Part shown: piece after piece, positions 12,990-19,849 of the stretch | Numbering within the stretch: the first letter of the stretch is position 1 | Layout: every line of letters begins with the position of its first letter | Assembly (NCBI GenBank): GCA_008682415.1 | Contig: VANK01000006.1 | Coordinates: forward strand, 124,001 to 188,000 | DNA: 64,000 nt | Source: Acidobacteria bacterium AB60 | Lineage (GTDB): Bacteria; Acidobacteriota; Terriglobia; Terriglobales; Acidobacteriaceae | Reading direction: 5' to 3' | Made by a program: the position numbers and the translations under genes | Notes under the pieces: generated by a model | What the model saw: only the letters and a program-made list of their open reading frames with translations | The model's database searches: none | What the model was told of the DNA's origin: nothing

Positions 12990-14275
12990 TGCGGATCTCC
13001 GTTGATCTGTGAGAGCTTGTTTTTAGCCGCGCGCCGCACATCCGCGTCCTGGTCCGTGGCCAGTTTCTCCAGCACCGCCACCGGGCTGCTGGCATTCTGC
13101 GCGACTCCGCGCCGCACATCCGCGTCCTGGTCCGTGGCCAGTTTCTCCAGCACCGCCACCGGGCTGCTGGCATTCTGCGCGACTCCGCGCCGCACATACG
13201 CGTCCTGGTCCGTGGCCAGTTTCTCCAGCACCGCCACCGGGCTGCTGGCATTCTGCGCGACGTAGTAGCGCACATACGCGTCCTGGTCCGTGGCCAGTTT
13301 CTCCAGCACCGCCACCGGGCTGCTGGCGTTCTGCGCGACTCCGCGCCGCACATCCGCGACCTGGTCCGTGGCCAGTTTCTCCAGCACCGCCACCGGGCTG
13401 CTGGCATTCTGCGCGACTCCGCGCCGCACATCCGCGACCTGGTCCGTGGCCAGTTTCTCCAGCACCGCCACCGGGCTGCTGGCGTTCTGCGCGACTCCGC
13501 GCCGCACATCCGCGACCTGGTCCGTGGCCAGTTTCTCCAGCACCGCCACCGGGCTGCTGGCATTCTGCGCGACTCCGCGCCGCACATCCGCGACCTGGTC
13601 CGTGGCCAGTTTCTCCAGCACCGCCACCGGGCTGTTGGCGTTCTGCGCGACGTAGTACCGCACATCCGCGTACTGGTCCGTGGCCAGTTTCTCCAGCACC
13701 GCCACCGGGCTGTTGGCGTTCTGCGCGACGTAGTACCGCACATCCGCGTACTGGTCCGTGGCCAGTTTCTCCAGCACCGCCACCGGGCTGTTGGCGTTCT
13801 GCGCGACTCCGCGCCGCACATCCGCGACCTGGTCCGTGGCCAGTTTCTCCAGCACCGCCACCGGGCTGTTGGCGTTCTGCGCGACGTAGTACCGCACATC
13901 CGCGACCTGGTCCGTGGCCAGTTTCTCCAGCACCGCCACCGGGCTGTTGGCGTTCTGCGCGACGTAGTACCGCACATCCGCGTACTGGTCCGTGGCCAGT
14001 TTCTCCAGCACCGCCACCGGGCTGTTGGCGTTCTGCGCGACGTAGTACCGCACATCCGCGTACTGGTCCGTGGCCAGTTTCTCCAGCACCGCAGGAATCG
14101 TCGAGTGCTGAGCCAGCCATTGAACCCAACTCAAGTCGTGGTCGCGAAGTTCCGCATAGGTGCGCGGCTTTCTCCTTAGCCAAGATAGGCCGCTATTGCA
14201 TGCCCCCTGAAGTTCGCAGTCCTCGATGACCTTGGCGTCGATGATTTCCTGTAGGTCAACTGCAGTAGTAGACAT
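12986..14275 (-). CDS. LRV/HEAT-like repeat protein with near-identical 26-aa units, 429 aa (phage)
   Basis: The ATG at 14275 is chosen; a TTG six codons earlier overlaps the GAGGGG site. After a ~70-residue non-repeat start (with CELQGACNSGLSWL), thirteen full units plus a final partial unit of 26 residues follow, each of the form LEKLATDQ-x-A-(D/Y)-VR-xx-VAQNA-x-SPVAV. This matches the leucine-rich-repeat variant (LRV) superhelix, usually a protein- or nucleic-acid-binding scaffold. Units differ mainly at positions 9 (Tyr/Val/Asp), 11, 14-15 (Tyr-Tyr or Arg-Gly) and 21. The gene is coupled to a membrane peptide and precedes a methyltransferase. Target unknown. Confidence 0.9.
   Translation of the reverse strand: MSTTAVDLQEIIDAKVIEDCELQGACNSGLSWLRRKPRTYAELRDHDLSWVQWLAQHSTIPAVLEKLATDQYADVRYYVAQNANSPVAVLEKLATDQYADVRYYVAQNANSPVAVLEKLATDQVADVRYYVAQNANSPVAVLEKLATDQVADVRRGVAQNANSPVAVLEKLATDQYADVRYYVAQNANSPVAVLEKLATDQYADVRYYVAQNANSPVAVLEKLATDQVADVRRGVAQNASSPVAVLEKLATDQVADVRRGVAQNASSPVAVLEKLATDQVADVRRGVAQNASSPVAVLEKLATDQVADVRRGVAQNASSPVAVLEKLATDQDAYVRYYVAQNASSPVAVLEKLATDQDAYVRRGVAQNASSPVAVLEKLATDQDADVRRGVAQNASSPVAVLEKLATDQDADVRRAAKNKLSQINGDPQ
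13025..14096. repeat. 78-bp tandem repeat array, about 13.7 copies
   Basis: Copies are almost identical at DNA level, with a strict 78-bp period (for example TCCGTGGCCA recurs at 13053 and 13131). Variation is confined to a few blocks. Such an array can gain and lose units by slippage or recombination while staying in frame. Confidence 0.95.
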
Positions 14276-14303
14276 TGGATCGTTTCCCCTCAAAAGAGTT
14301 CAG

Positions 14304-14501
14304 TTACCGGGCAAGGTGGTGGAGCGCGGCCTTCACCAGCTGGACCGCGCCAAATGTGACAACCGCGAAGAAGAGAACGGAGCCGATGTAGAGGCTGGCC
14401 CCAACGATCAAGTTGCCGAGCAGGTCGCTTCGCTGGTCATCCCGAGGCACTTCCTCGTCCAGAGGAGCCGCGTAAAAGAAGTTGGCTATCTTGGAAGCCA
14501 C
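14304..14501 (-). CDS. Small membrane protein, 65 aa (phage)
   Basis: I chose the GTG at 14501, with GGAGGG a few bases upstream; the longer frame has no start signal and reads through the gene before it. The first half is soluble and acidic (LDEEVPRDDQRSD) and the second is one long hydrophobic helix (GNLIVGASLYIGSVLFFAVV onwards) with a basic end. It overlaps the upstream gene by 16 bp and lies 28 bp before the LRV gene. Function unknown. Confidence 0.55.
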   Translation of the reverse strand: MASKIANFFYAAPLDEEVPRDDQRSDLLGNLIVGASLYIGSVLFFAVVTFGAVQLVKAALHHLAR

Positions 14502-14719
14502 AGATACCCTCCGTCCGTTTTTTGAAGGTTGATCTTGGCCAGAACCGCCGGCCGCAGCTTCATGCGACCAAGTGCCATGAGCCGAAGCTGGGCATTGCTG
14601 AATATCGGAATGCCTTGCGAGCCGACTATGCTCCGGCCAAAATCCGGGTTGATGGCGAGAGCAAAACGGATCATTGAAGCGACAGCTTGAGGAGTGCAGG
14701 GGAAGGCGCGAGCTTTCAT
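14486..14719 (-). CDS. Hypothetical protein, 77 aa (phage)
   Basis: The ATG at 14719 is preceded by GGGAGG and overlaps the upstream stop as ATGA. The protein is basic and mostly helical, with SMIRFALAINPDFGRSIVG and QLRLMALGRMKLRPAVLAKI. No domain recognised. It could be a small nucleic-acid-binding protein, judging only by its charge. Confidence 0.5.
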   Translation of the reverse strand: MKARAFPCTPQAVASMIRFALAINPDFGRSIVGSQGIPIFSNAQLRLMALGRMKLRPAVLAKINLQKTDGGYLWLPR

Positions 14720-15195
14720 TGCGCCTCCCGGTACGGGCAATAACTCGCACCGCAATCGCACTCGCCAACTCTAAGGTCGGTCGAGTCCATGTCTCTCATG
14801 GTGATTGCGGCCCGGCGCATAACTTCTTTCGGATCGTCGCCGGGTCGAATGGCGCCAGCGCAGCCATAGAGGAAATTTGAGAAGTCATGCAGGTAGCGCG
14901 ACTGGAGCACTCGCCTCTCGGATTCGAGTTCGGCAATACGCTTCCGCAGCGGATCGGTGGATGCGCTGATCTGCTGATCGACAAAGAGCACATCGATGTT
15001 CTCGGCGGTCATTTCGTCATCGCCGAGACAGCCGGTATCGTCGCCTAGCGCGAGGTTGAGGGCATCTCGCGCCATGTCATCTTCGTTGAACAGATCATCG
15101 CCGAGATCATTGCGCGTAAACTGGGCTCGCACCGCGCGATCTACCAGCCTGCGAGTAATCTCTTCTGCTGTTTTGCTGTAGGTGATCTCGGCCAT
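14716..15195 (-). CDS. Hypothetical protein, 159 aa (phage)
   Basis: Starts at the ATG at 15195 (MAEITYSKT), with GGGAGG upstream and a one-base overlap (TAATG) with the preceding gene. It is acidic, with a coiled-coil segment around residues 80-105 (RKRIAELESERRVLQSRYLH) and a cysteine pair near the end (CDCGASYC) that could hold a metal. No family recognised. Part of the block of small coupled genes first transcribed from the early promoter. Confidence 0.5.
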   Translation of the reverse strand: MAEITYSKTAEEITRRLVDRAVRAQFTRNDLGDDLFNEDDMARDALNLALGDDTGCLGDDEMTAENIDVLFVDQQISASTDPLRKRIAELESERRVLQSRYLHDFSNFLYGCAGAIRPGDDPKEVMRRAAITMRDMDSTDLRVGECDCGASYCPYREAQ

Positions 15196-15548
15196 TACGC
15201 GACCTCCCACAGTTCGCAGTCATCCAGCGTCCGCTGCAAGTCCTCGATCTGCCGCTCGTGATCGCGGATGTCAGCCAGGACCTCGTTACGCTTGACGACC
15301 GCTTCGTTGACCGCCTCGACCTCGGCGCCGAGGAAATCCTCATTGATCCCGATATCGGGCCGAAACGCGAGGTAATCCTTTCCAGTGCTGGCGCGCTTGC
15401 TGAGCGCATCGAGCGCGGCCATCAGGGTCAAGCGCAGTTCCGGCTCGCGCGACTGGAGAGACTCGATCTTGACGCGCCGCTCCTGAATCTCCTCGAATAA
15501 CAGCGACCGCTCCAGCTGGGCCTTGACGGTTAAAGTGAGGGTGCTCAT
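15195..15548 (-). CDS. Coiled-coil protein, 117 aa (phage)
   Basis: Two long charged helices (LEEIQ-type FEEIQERRVKIESLQSREPE and AEVEAVNEAVVKRNEVLADI with RDHERQIEDLQRTLDD) flank a short middle loop, giving a probable antiparallel or dimeric coiled coil. It has no catalytic motif. Many temperate and lytic phages have a similar small coiled-coil gene near the start of the early operon. It overlaps its neighbours by 1-4 bp. Confidence 0.5.
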   Translation of the reverse strand: MSTLTLTVKAQLERSLLFEEIQERRVKIESLQSREPELRLTLMAALDALSKRASTGKDYLAFRPDIGINEDFLGAEVEAVNEAVVKRNEVLADIRDHERQIEDLQRTLDDCELWEVA

Positions 15549-15796
15549 GCCGCCACCTCCCAGCGCTCACGCAGGTAGCGCTTGCCAGCCGGCGTGTCGA
15601 GCCAGTTCTCGGCGACCTCAAGTCCGCACAGTGCCTCGATTGCGCAGAAGGAGCAGAGGTCCTCTTCGTGCTCGACCTCGAAGTCATGGCAGACCGCGCA
15701 GTAAACCGGGGACTCGTCTTCGTCCGACGACATGTCATAGAGCGGGATCGGCGGGTAGTCGGGATTGCAGAATTGCGGATGCTCGTGGGATACCAT
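15545..15796 (-). CDS. Zinc-ribbon-like small protein, 83 aa (phage)
   Basis: True start is the ATG at 15796, overlapping the previous stop by one base; the longer frame is shadow. It carries CAVC and CSFC pairs (residues 33-51) that would bind zinc, in an acidic protein with a helical C terminus (WLDTPAGKRYLRERWE). No function known. It is one of two adjacent zinc-ribbon genes. Confidence 0.55.
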   Translation of the reverse strand: MVSHEHPQFCNPDYPPIPLYDMSSDEDESPVYCAVCHDFEVEHEEDLCSFCAIEALCGLEVAENWLDTPAGKRYLRERWEVAA

Positions 15797-16008
15797 CACG
15801 CGCTCACCTTTCCGAACAGGCTCTCGGTGAGCAGCTGGTCGCAGAGATGAGCCATCTGGCGGGCTTCGAACGGGGTGACGGTGAGAGACTCGCGATAATC
15901 GGTGACAATGGCCTTGATCTCGCGTTCGATCCGGCACATCGAGCACAGCGGGGTGCGATCCCATTCCAGGCCGCAGTCCATGCAGAGGTAGGTGCCAAGG
16001 GTATCCAT
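15796..16008 (-). CDS. Zinc-ribbon small protein, 70 aa (phage)
   Basis: The N terminus has CMDCGLEW and CSMC pairs separated by about nine residues, a compact zinc ribbon, followed by a helical region (RIEREIKAIVTDYRESL and ARQMAHLCDQLLTESL). Zinc ribbons in small phage proteins often bind DNA or host RNA polymerase, but nothing here is specific. It directly follows the first early-operon gene. Confidence 0.55.
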   Translation of the reverse strand: MDTLGTYLCMDCGLEWDRTPLCSMCRIEREIKAIVTDYRESLTVTPFEARQMAHLCDQLLTESLFGKVSA

Positions 16009-16155
16009 TTACCGGACCCCCTTGTGCTGCGTTGTAATGGCGGGGCGGACATTGAGAAACTGGCACTCGACTTCGAACCAGAACCAGGTGAGCATCACCC
16101 AAACGGCGACGACGAGGAATCCGGTTACGGGAATCTGCGATCGGGAGATTCGCAT
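16009..16155 (-). CDS. Small membrane protein, 48 aa, first gene of the early operon
   Basis: The ATG at 16155 follows AAAGGA. The protein is a basic N terminus plus one hydrophobic helix (GFLVVAVWVMLTWFWFEVEC). It is the promoter-proximal gene of the minus-strand operon, about 120 bp downstream of the predicted start site. Longer frames to 16218 lack a translation signal. Function unknown. Confidence 0.5.
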   Translation of the reverse strand: MRISRSQIPVTGFLVVAVWVMLTWFWFEVECQFLNVRPAITTQHKGVR

Positions 16156-16251
16156 ATTGAGGTCCTTTCGGGCACACGAGGATCGGGCCCCTTTTAAGGG
16201 GTCTTCGATCGTCATCACTTGGCGGGTTCTTCTCTGCTTCGCTTTGACAAT

Positions 16252-16274
16252 CTATGCATAGTTTCTATGCATGG
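16252..16274. promoter_or_regulatory. Paired palindromic operator
   Basis: CTATGCATAG (16252-16261, perfect palindrome) and CTATGCATGG (16265-16274, near-perfect) sit 13 bp apart centre to centre. They lie just downstream of the predicted minus-strand start and immediately after a plus-strand TTGACA (16244-16249), so one bound repressor could shut both directions. The repressor is not identified. Confidence 0.55.
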
Positions 16275-16283
16275 ATGAGTACG

Positions 16284-16312
16284 ACTTTATCCCTGGATTG
16301 GAGGCATGTCAA
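16284..16312 (-). promoter_or_regulatory. Early promoter of the minus-strand operon
   Basis: On the minus strand TTGACA, a 17-bp spacer and TAAAGT form a good sigma-70-type promoter. It points into the long early operon beginning at 16155 and has the paired palindromes directly downstream of its expected start site. Confidence 0.65.
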
Positions 16313-16381
16313 TAGTACTTTTCATAATTCTTTCCATTATTCTCTATGTCTCCGGGTTGAAATCGTGCTACAAATCTATCA

Positions 16382-16654
16382 ATGGCAACTACCAAAAGAA
16401 CCACCACACAATCGAAGAATGAATCGACGCTCGGGAAGGGGGAAGAACTGCTCGGTTCCAACCTGCTCCGCCCCGATGAGGCCGCAGAACTTCTCCACAC
16501 GACACAGAATGCCCTCGCGATCTGGCGGATGAGGGGAACCGGGCCTTCGTATATCAAGTTCGGTAAAGAGATCCGCTATACGAGGAGGCAGTTGCAGGAA
16601 TGGGTGGCGAGCCGTACAGTCATCCCCGGACTCAATAAGGAACGGGTGGCGTAG
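16382..16654 (+). CDS. Excisionase-like HTH protein, 90 aa
   Basis: After a disordered Thr/Lys-rich start, residues 30-80 form the HTH_17/AlpA-type module: LLRPDEAAELLHTTQNALAI, WRMRGTGPSYIKFGKEIRY and TRRQLQEWV. This fold is used by excisionases and small MerR-like regulators. It lies 4 bp before the integrase, the position expected of a recombination directionality factor. There is no Shine-Dalgarno; an extended -10 (TGCTACAAA) ends only seven bases before the ATG, so translation may be leaderless. Confidence 0.75.
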   Translation: MATTKRTTTQSKNESTLGKGEELLGSNLLRPDEAAELLHTTQNALAIWRMRGTGPSYIKFGKEIRYTRRQLQEWVASRTVIPGLNKERVA

Positions 16655-16658
16655 GGCG

Positions 16659-17819
16659 ATGGCCGTCTTCCAGAGGGGTCCCTACTGGCATTACGAGTTC
16701 CAGATGAACGGCCAGCGCTACCGCGGACCATGCGGGAAAGGTGTCAAGAGCGAGACCCGCGCCCGCCAGGTCGAGTCCATCAAGCGCGCCGAGGCGGTTC
16801 AGCGCGGAACGCCCCCGCGTCTGCGGAAAGCCCCGCTCCTCAAGGAAGCCGCCAAGGAATTCCTCACCGAGATCGACGCGCGCACAGCCGCCGGCACAAT
16901 GGATGAGGACACGAAGCGGCACTATCACAACGGCTGGAAGCAGATCGCCGACACTGACATCATTCATATGCGGGTCGACCGGATCACCACCGGCGATGGA
17001 GCCTCGCTGAAGTTCCGCGGTGGCCCGTGGTCGCAGCGCGCCGCCCAGCAGGTCTTATCGAGGATCCTCAACTGGCTCGCGGAACGTGGGGTGATCGCAG
17101 CGGCGCCGCGCATCAAGCGCACCAGGGCTCACGGACGAGAGGCTCGCATCACGGAGCAAATGCAGGACGCGCTCCTTGCCCACATGGATCCGGACGTGCG
17201 CGACGTTTTTCTGATCATGCTCGATTGCGGCATGCGCCCGGAGGAGGTGCTCCGGATGCGCTGGGAAGACGTGCACTGGGAACGGGACCAGTACTTCAAC
17301 CCCTACGGAAAGACGGCGGAGTCTCGCAGGTTCGTGCCGATGCCGGACCGCATGCGCGACCTCCTGCTGAACCGGAAGGACAATGGGAGCGCCTGGGTGT
17401 TCCCGTCTCGCGACGTCGATCCGAAGATCCGCGCTCGCGCCAAGGATATGTTCGCCGCGGGGAAAAGCGTCCGGTACGTGTCGATGGCCCTCGACCTATC
17501 GTGGCCGGCGGCCAAGCGCATCAAAGAGGGCCGCGCAGGGAAGGCGGACGACACACACCGCGTCACCGTCGCCAAGCAGTGGGAGAGTGCGCGGGAGGCG
17601 TCCGGCGTGGATTCGAGGGTTGTCCTCTACTGTGCGCGGCATGAGTTCGCGACGACGTTCCTTGAGCACGGCGGCGACTTGGCCACGCTGAAGAAGATCC
17701 TCGGACACACGAGCATCTCGACGACGGAGAAGTACCTGCACCCGGGAATCGCGGGCGCGAAGGAACTGCTCAATCGGAGAAACAAGAGGGGACTTAGGCT
17801 GGTCGAGAAGAGGGCATGA
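16659..17819 (+). CDS. int: Tyrosine recombinase (integrase), 386 aa
   Basis: It catalyses site-specific integration and excision. After an N-terminal arm-binding region (GPYWHYEFQMNGQRYRG) and a SAM-like core-binding domain (about 65-150), the catalytic domain has MLDCGMRPEEVLRMRW (first Arg), LYCARHEFATTFL (second Arg; Tyr replaces the usual first His), LGHTSISTTEKYLH (His and the nucleophile Tyr). An extra helix-turn-helix-like segment (FAAGKSVRYVSMALDLSW) is inserted between the two arginine motifs. It is followed with a 4-bp overlap by a double-HTH gene and lies close to tRNA-Gln, the likely target. Confidence 0.95.
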   Translation: MAVFQRGPYWHYEFQMNGQRYRGPCGKGVKSETRARQVESIKRAEAVQRGTPPRLRKAPLLKEAAKEFLTEIDARTAAGTMDEDTKRHYHNGWKQIADTDIIHMRVDRITTGDGASLKFRGGPWSQRAAQQVLSRILNWLAERGVIAAAPRIKRTRAHGREARITEQMQDALLAHMDPDVRDVFLIMLDCGMRPEEVLRMRWEDVHWERDQYFNPYGKTAESRRFVPMPDRMRDLLLNRKDNGSAWVFPSRDVDPKIRARAKDMFAAGKSVRYVSMALDLSWPAAKRIKEGRAGKADDTHRVTVAKQWESAREASGVDSRVVLYCARHEFATTFLEHGGDLATLKKILGHTSISTTEKYLHPGIAGAKELLNRRNKRGLRLVEKRA

Positions 17820-18373
17820 AGATGGTCGGAAGACGCGGCGTAGATATCAATGAACGTAAACTCACAGTTCAGGAGTTCGCTCCCCTTGTTGGGCGAACCC
17901 CGAAGAGTGTGCGGAATTGGATTTCTCAGGGGAAACTCAATCATCTGAAGATACGCGGGCGCGTCTTCATTCCGGAGAGCGAAGTTCAAAATATCCTGGA
18001 CGAGAGTTACGTCCCCGCCCGGGACGCTTCAGATTTATACGGACGGAAAGCGCGCATTCAGGGGGTCCCGGGAGATTCTATTGCTCGGCGAGACGATACG
18101 CCGGTCATCGTGGATTCCTCCAAGTTGTTCCGGACTACCCCTTGGGTCGCCGAACATATCGGGGTCACTCCTCAGCTATTAGAGCAACTTGTTAGGGACG
18201 GAACCATTCCATCTCCATGCAGACTTGAGCGCCAAAACGCGCCCAGCGTGATGGTTTGGTCCGAACAGGATATCGAGCGCGCGAGGCGAGCACGATCATC
18301 CGTGAAGGACGGTAGGAGACTGCGAACCAAAATAACCCGAAATGGGTCGCCAGTTATAGGGGGCGGGAAATGA
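17816..18373 (+). CDS. Protein with two HTH modules, 185 aa
   Basis: Two DNA-binding segments of the excisionase/MerR kind can be seen: residues 15-58 (LTVQEFAPLVGRTPKSVRNW, then GRVFIPESEV) and about 108-160 (TPWVAEHIGVTPQLLEQLVR, then VWSEQDIERARR). The linker is basic and probably flexible. It overlaps the integrase as ATGA. Possible roles are a second directionality factor or the repressor acting on the paired palindromes at 16252; neither can be shown from sequence. Confidence 0.6.
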   Translation: MKMVGRRGVDINERKLTVQEFAPLVGRTPKSVRNWISQGKLNHLKIRGRVFIPESEVQNILDESYVPARDASDLYGRKARIQGVPGDSIARRDDTPVIVDSSKLFRTTPWVAEHIGVTPQLLEQLVRDGTIPSPCRLERQNAPSVMVWSEQDIERARRARSSVKDGRRLRTKITRNGSPVIGGGK

Positions 18374-18801
18374 GCATACCGTTAGTATTGCACTTCCTGT
18401 GTCCAATTTGCGGAGCGCTGCCGCACAAGCTCTGCACGGATTCGCATGGATTCACGACCGTATCACACCCGGAGCGCTGGCGTGGATTCGGCTGCACCTG
18501 TGATCGCTGCACTGAGCCGCCGAGACCATTTAAAGAAGGGTCCAAACTGTATTCATGGCAAAAACTGAGACAGGATCGCCACGCCTCCATGACCCATGAA
18601 CAAATCCGCAGCGAAATGCGCGATCTCATCCAGCGGGAGAATAAAGAAGTTTCGCTCCAAACCGGGAAACCTATTCCCGCCCTCCCTCCTCCGGCTGTCG
18701 CAACACGCATATGCTTAGGGTGCGGCAACGCCTTTGAGTCCGCAAAGAAGAGCCAGCGTTTCTGCTCAATTGGCTGCTACCGTAATAGACGCCGGGGATA
18801 G
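18370..18801 (+). CDS. Protein with two zinc-binding segments, 143 aa
   Basis: The N terminus has CPICGALPHKLC with a following HPERW, and the C terminus has CLGCGNAFESAKKSQRFCS with a nearby Cys, typical of a treble-clef zinc finger. The middle is helical and charged. It overlaps the double-HTH gene by 4 bp. Such proteins may be nucleic-acid binding; no family is recognised. Confidence 0.55.
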   Translation: MSIPLVLHFLCPICGALPHKLCTDSHGFTTVSHPERWRGFGCTCDRCTEPPRPFKEGSKLYSWQKLRQDRHASMTHEQIRSEMRDLIQRENKEVSLQTGKPIPALPPPAVATRICLGCGNAFESAKKSQRFCSIGCYRNRRRG

Positions 18802-18813
18802 GGGAAACTCAAG

Positions 18814-19125
18814 ATGAAGGACCACCTAGAAGCTGCAATCAAAGGATCGGCAGCCAAGTGGGTGACCGACTCAATTGCGCGGGTACGGAGAGTGTGCCTC
18901 TACGGGATTGATATAGCGCTCACTCAGAGCGGATCCAAGTTGAGCATGGCACCTTGCATACCTGCAGCCGCGCAACTTGCGCGATTGCTCGAACTCCACC
19001 CATCCGATAACTGCTTCCAGTTCAAACGCAAACGATGGTCGGTGGTTAATAATGGAAAGCAAAACGCCTCGCTGGAAAAAGGGACAAGCACACATCCTCG
19101 CGCAAAGGGAAAGGGGGCAAAATAG
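18814..19125 (+). CDS. Hypothetical protein, 103 aa
   Basis: A basic protein with no recognised domain. It starts 12 bp after the zinc-binding gene and ends one base before the next start, so it sits in the same plus-strand operon. Helical N terminus (LEAAIKGSAAKWVTDSIARV), then a region with cysteine and leucine repeats, and a very basic, probably disordered tail (RAKGKGAK). Confidence 0.4.
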   Translation: MKDHLEAAIKGSAAKWVTDSIARVRRVCLYGIDIALTQSGSKLSMAPCIPAAAQLARLLELHPSDNCFQFKRKRWSVVNNGKQNASLEKGTSTHPRAKGKGAK

Positions 19126-19536
19126 ATGGCTAAGAACGAAGTCCCCATCTATAGGGTGTATGCAGCGCAACCGATCTACGTGGAAGCCTTCGTCCCCGAG
19201 CAGGCATATGTGCGTTTCTCCGATCACCGCGCCGCGCTACAAGAGGCCGAAGACCGGTTCAATCGACGTAACGCGGACTTCATCCAGCTTGAATGCCGCT
19301 ATGAGGCGCAAGAGCAGAAGCACAAGTCAGCGTTGGTGGCGGCTAGGAGGGCTGCTCTGGAGGAGGCGAGCAGAGTGACATGCGAGTGGTGTCGAGACGG
19401 CCACAATGCGTTCTACGAGAACGGGGTATGGTTCCACCACGTACCCACCCGGGAACCTTCCTACGAACCTTGCCTCGCAGCAGAAATCCGCTCCATCATC
19501 GCCTCTCTGGAGCCGCCAAGTGTTCGTAGGGAGTAA
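19126..19536 (+). CDS. Hypothetical coiled-coil protein, 136 aa
   Basis: Last gene before the attachment region. A helical charged segment (AALQEAEDRFNRRNADFIQL, continuing to about residue 85) suggests a coiled coil; a following part has CEWCRDGH and FHHVPTREP, which may hold a metal. No family recognised. It directly abuts the previous gene. It is cargo or part of the lysogeny module. Confidence 0.45.
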   Translation: MAKNEVPIYRVYAAQPIYVEAFVPEQAYVRFSDHRAALQEAEDRFNRRNADFIQLECRYEAQEQKHKSALVAARRAALEEASRVTCEWCRDGHNAFYENGVWFHHVPTREPSYEPCLAAEIRSIIASLEPPSVRRE

Positions 19537-19655
19537 CCAGTAAGGTTCGGATATTTTAGGCAGCAAATTAGTCAGGCCTGAAAGTCCCCGCATTCCCCCC
19601 GCATTTGCATGTTTTCACTTTGGAAGGATTGCTTTATATGTGCCTTGTTATCAAT
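19537..19655. other. Probable attachment-site flank
   Basis: This 119-bp gap lies between the last element gene and the 3' end of tRNA-Gln. It contains two close direct copies of CCCCGCATT and an A/T-rich stretch, which could be integrase arm sites. The core attachment sequence is expected to be within the tRNA 3' half, but the second copy is outside the window and so cannot be confirmed. Confidence 0.45.
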
Positions 19656-19729
19656 TGGCTGCCCCCCAGGGATTCGAACCCCGATATGCTGATCCAGAGT
19701 CAGCTGTCCTGCCGTTGAACGAGGGGGCA
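19656..19729 (-). tRNA. tRNA-Gln (anticodon CUG)
   Basis: On the minus strand the acceptor stem TGCCCCC pairs with GGGGGCA, followed by G and an encoded CCA. The anticodon arm has stem GCTGA/TCAGC with loop CTCTGGA, giving anticodon CTG, which reads CAG (Gln). The T arm contains GGTTCGAATCC. The gene is intact, 74 nt long, and its 3' end faces the mobile element. Confidence 0.93.
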
Positions 19730-19849
19730 CCCTACCCACCCCCGCAGCCTCCGTCCGGGAGGACGCATCCGCACACGGGTGTGAGAGCCAACTCTTTCAT
19801 CATACGGGGATTGTCTCCCCTCCGTCAAAACCGCGCCCCATCCCCTCGG

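Larger units (their letters stand above)
1..19655. mobile_element. Right-hand part of an integrated phage-like element
   Basis: A tyrosine recombinase, an excisionase-like HTH gene and a long early-type operon lie directly against the 3' end of a tRNA-Gln gene, the usual layout of a tRNA-integrated prophage. Gene content (DUF3310, DUF1064, DUF1643, ThyX, helicase-methyltransferase fusion, HNH and GIY-YIG nucleases, initiator and loader-like genes, many short overlapping genes) is typical of phage early regions. No terminase, portal, capsid, tail or lysis gene is visible, so the element must continue left of position 1 or be a non-virion element. The left attachment site is outside the window; the right boundary is inferred from the tRNA. 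Confidence 0.85.

Noticed and set aside
12871-14055. 394-residue open frame in the LRV array (arginine/tryptophan-rich)
   Set aside because: It is the +1 shadow of the 78-bp repeat. Any repeat with a length divisible by three and no stop gives long open frames in several phases; the 429-aa frame has the LRV pattern and a ribosome-binding site.
13025-14096. CRISPR array
   Set aside because: Units are directly repeated with no unique spacers; nearly the whole 78 bp is conserved and codes for protein.
13025-14275. Diversity-generating retroelement variable region
   Set aside because: No reverse transcriptase or template repeat is visible, and changes are not limited to adenines; several include G, T and C exchanges.
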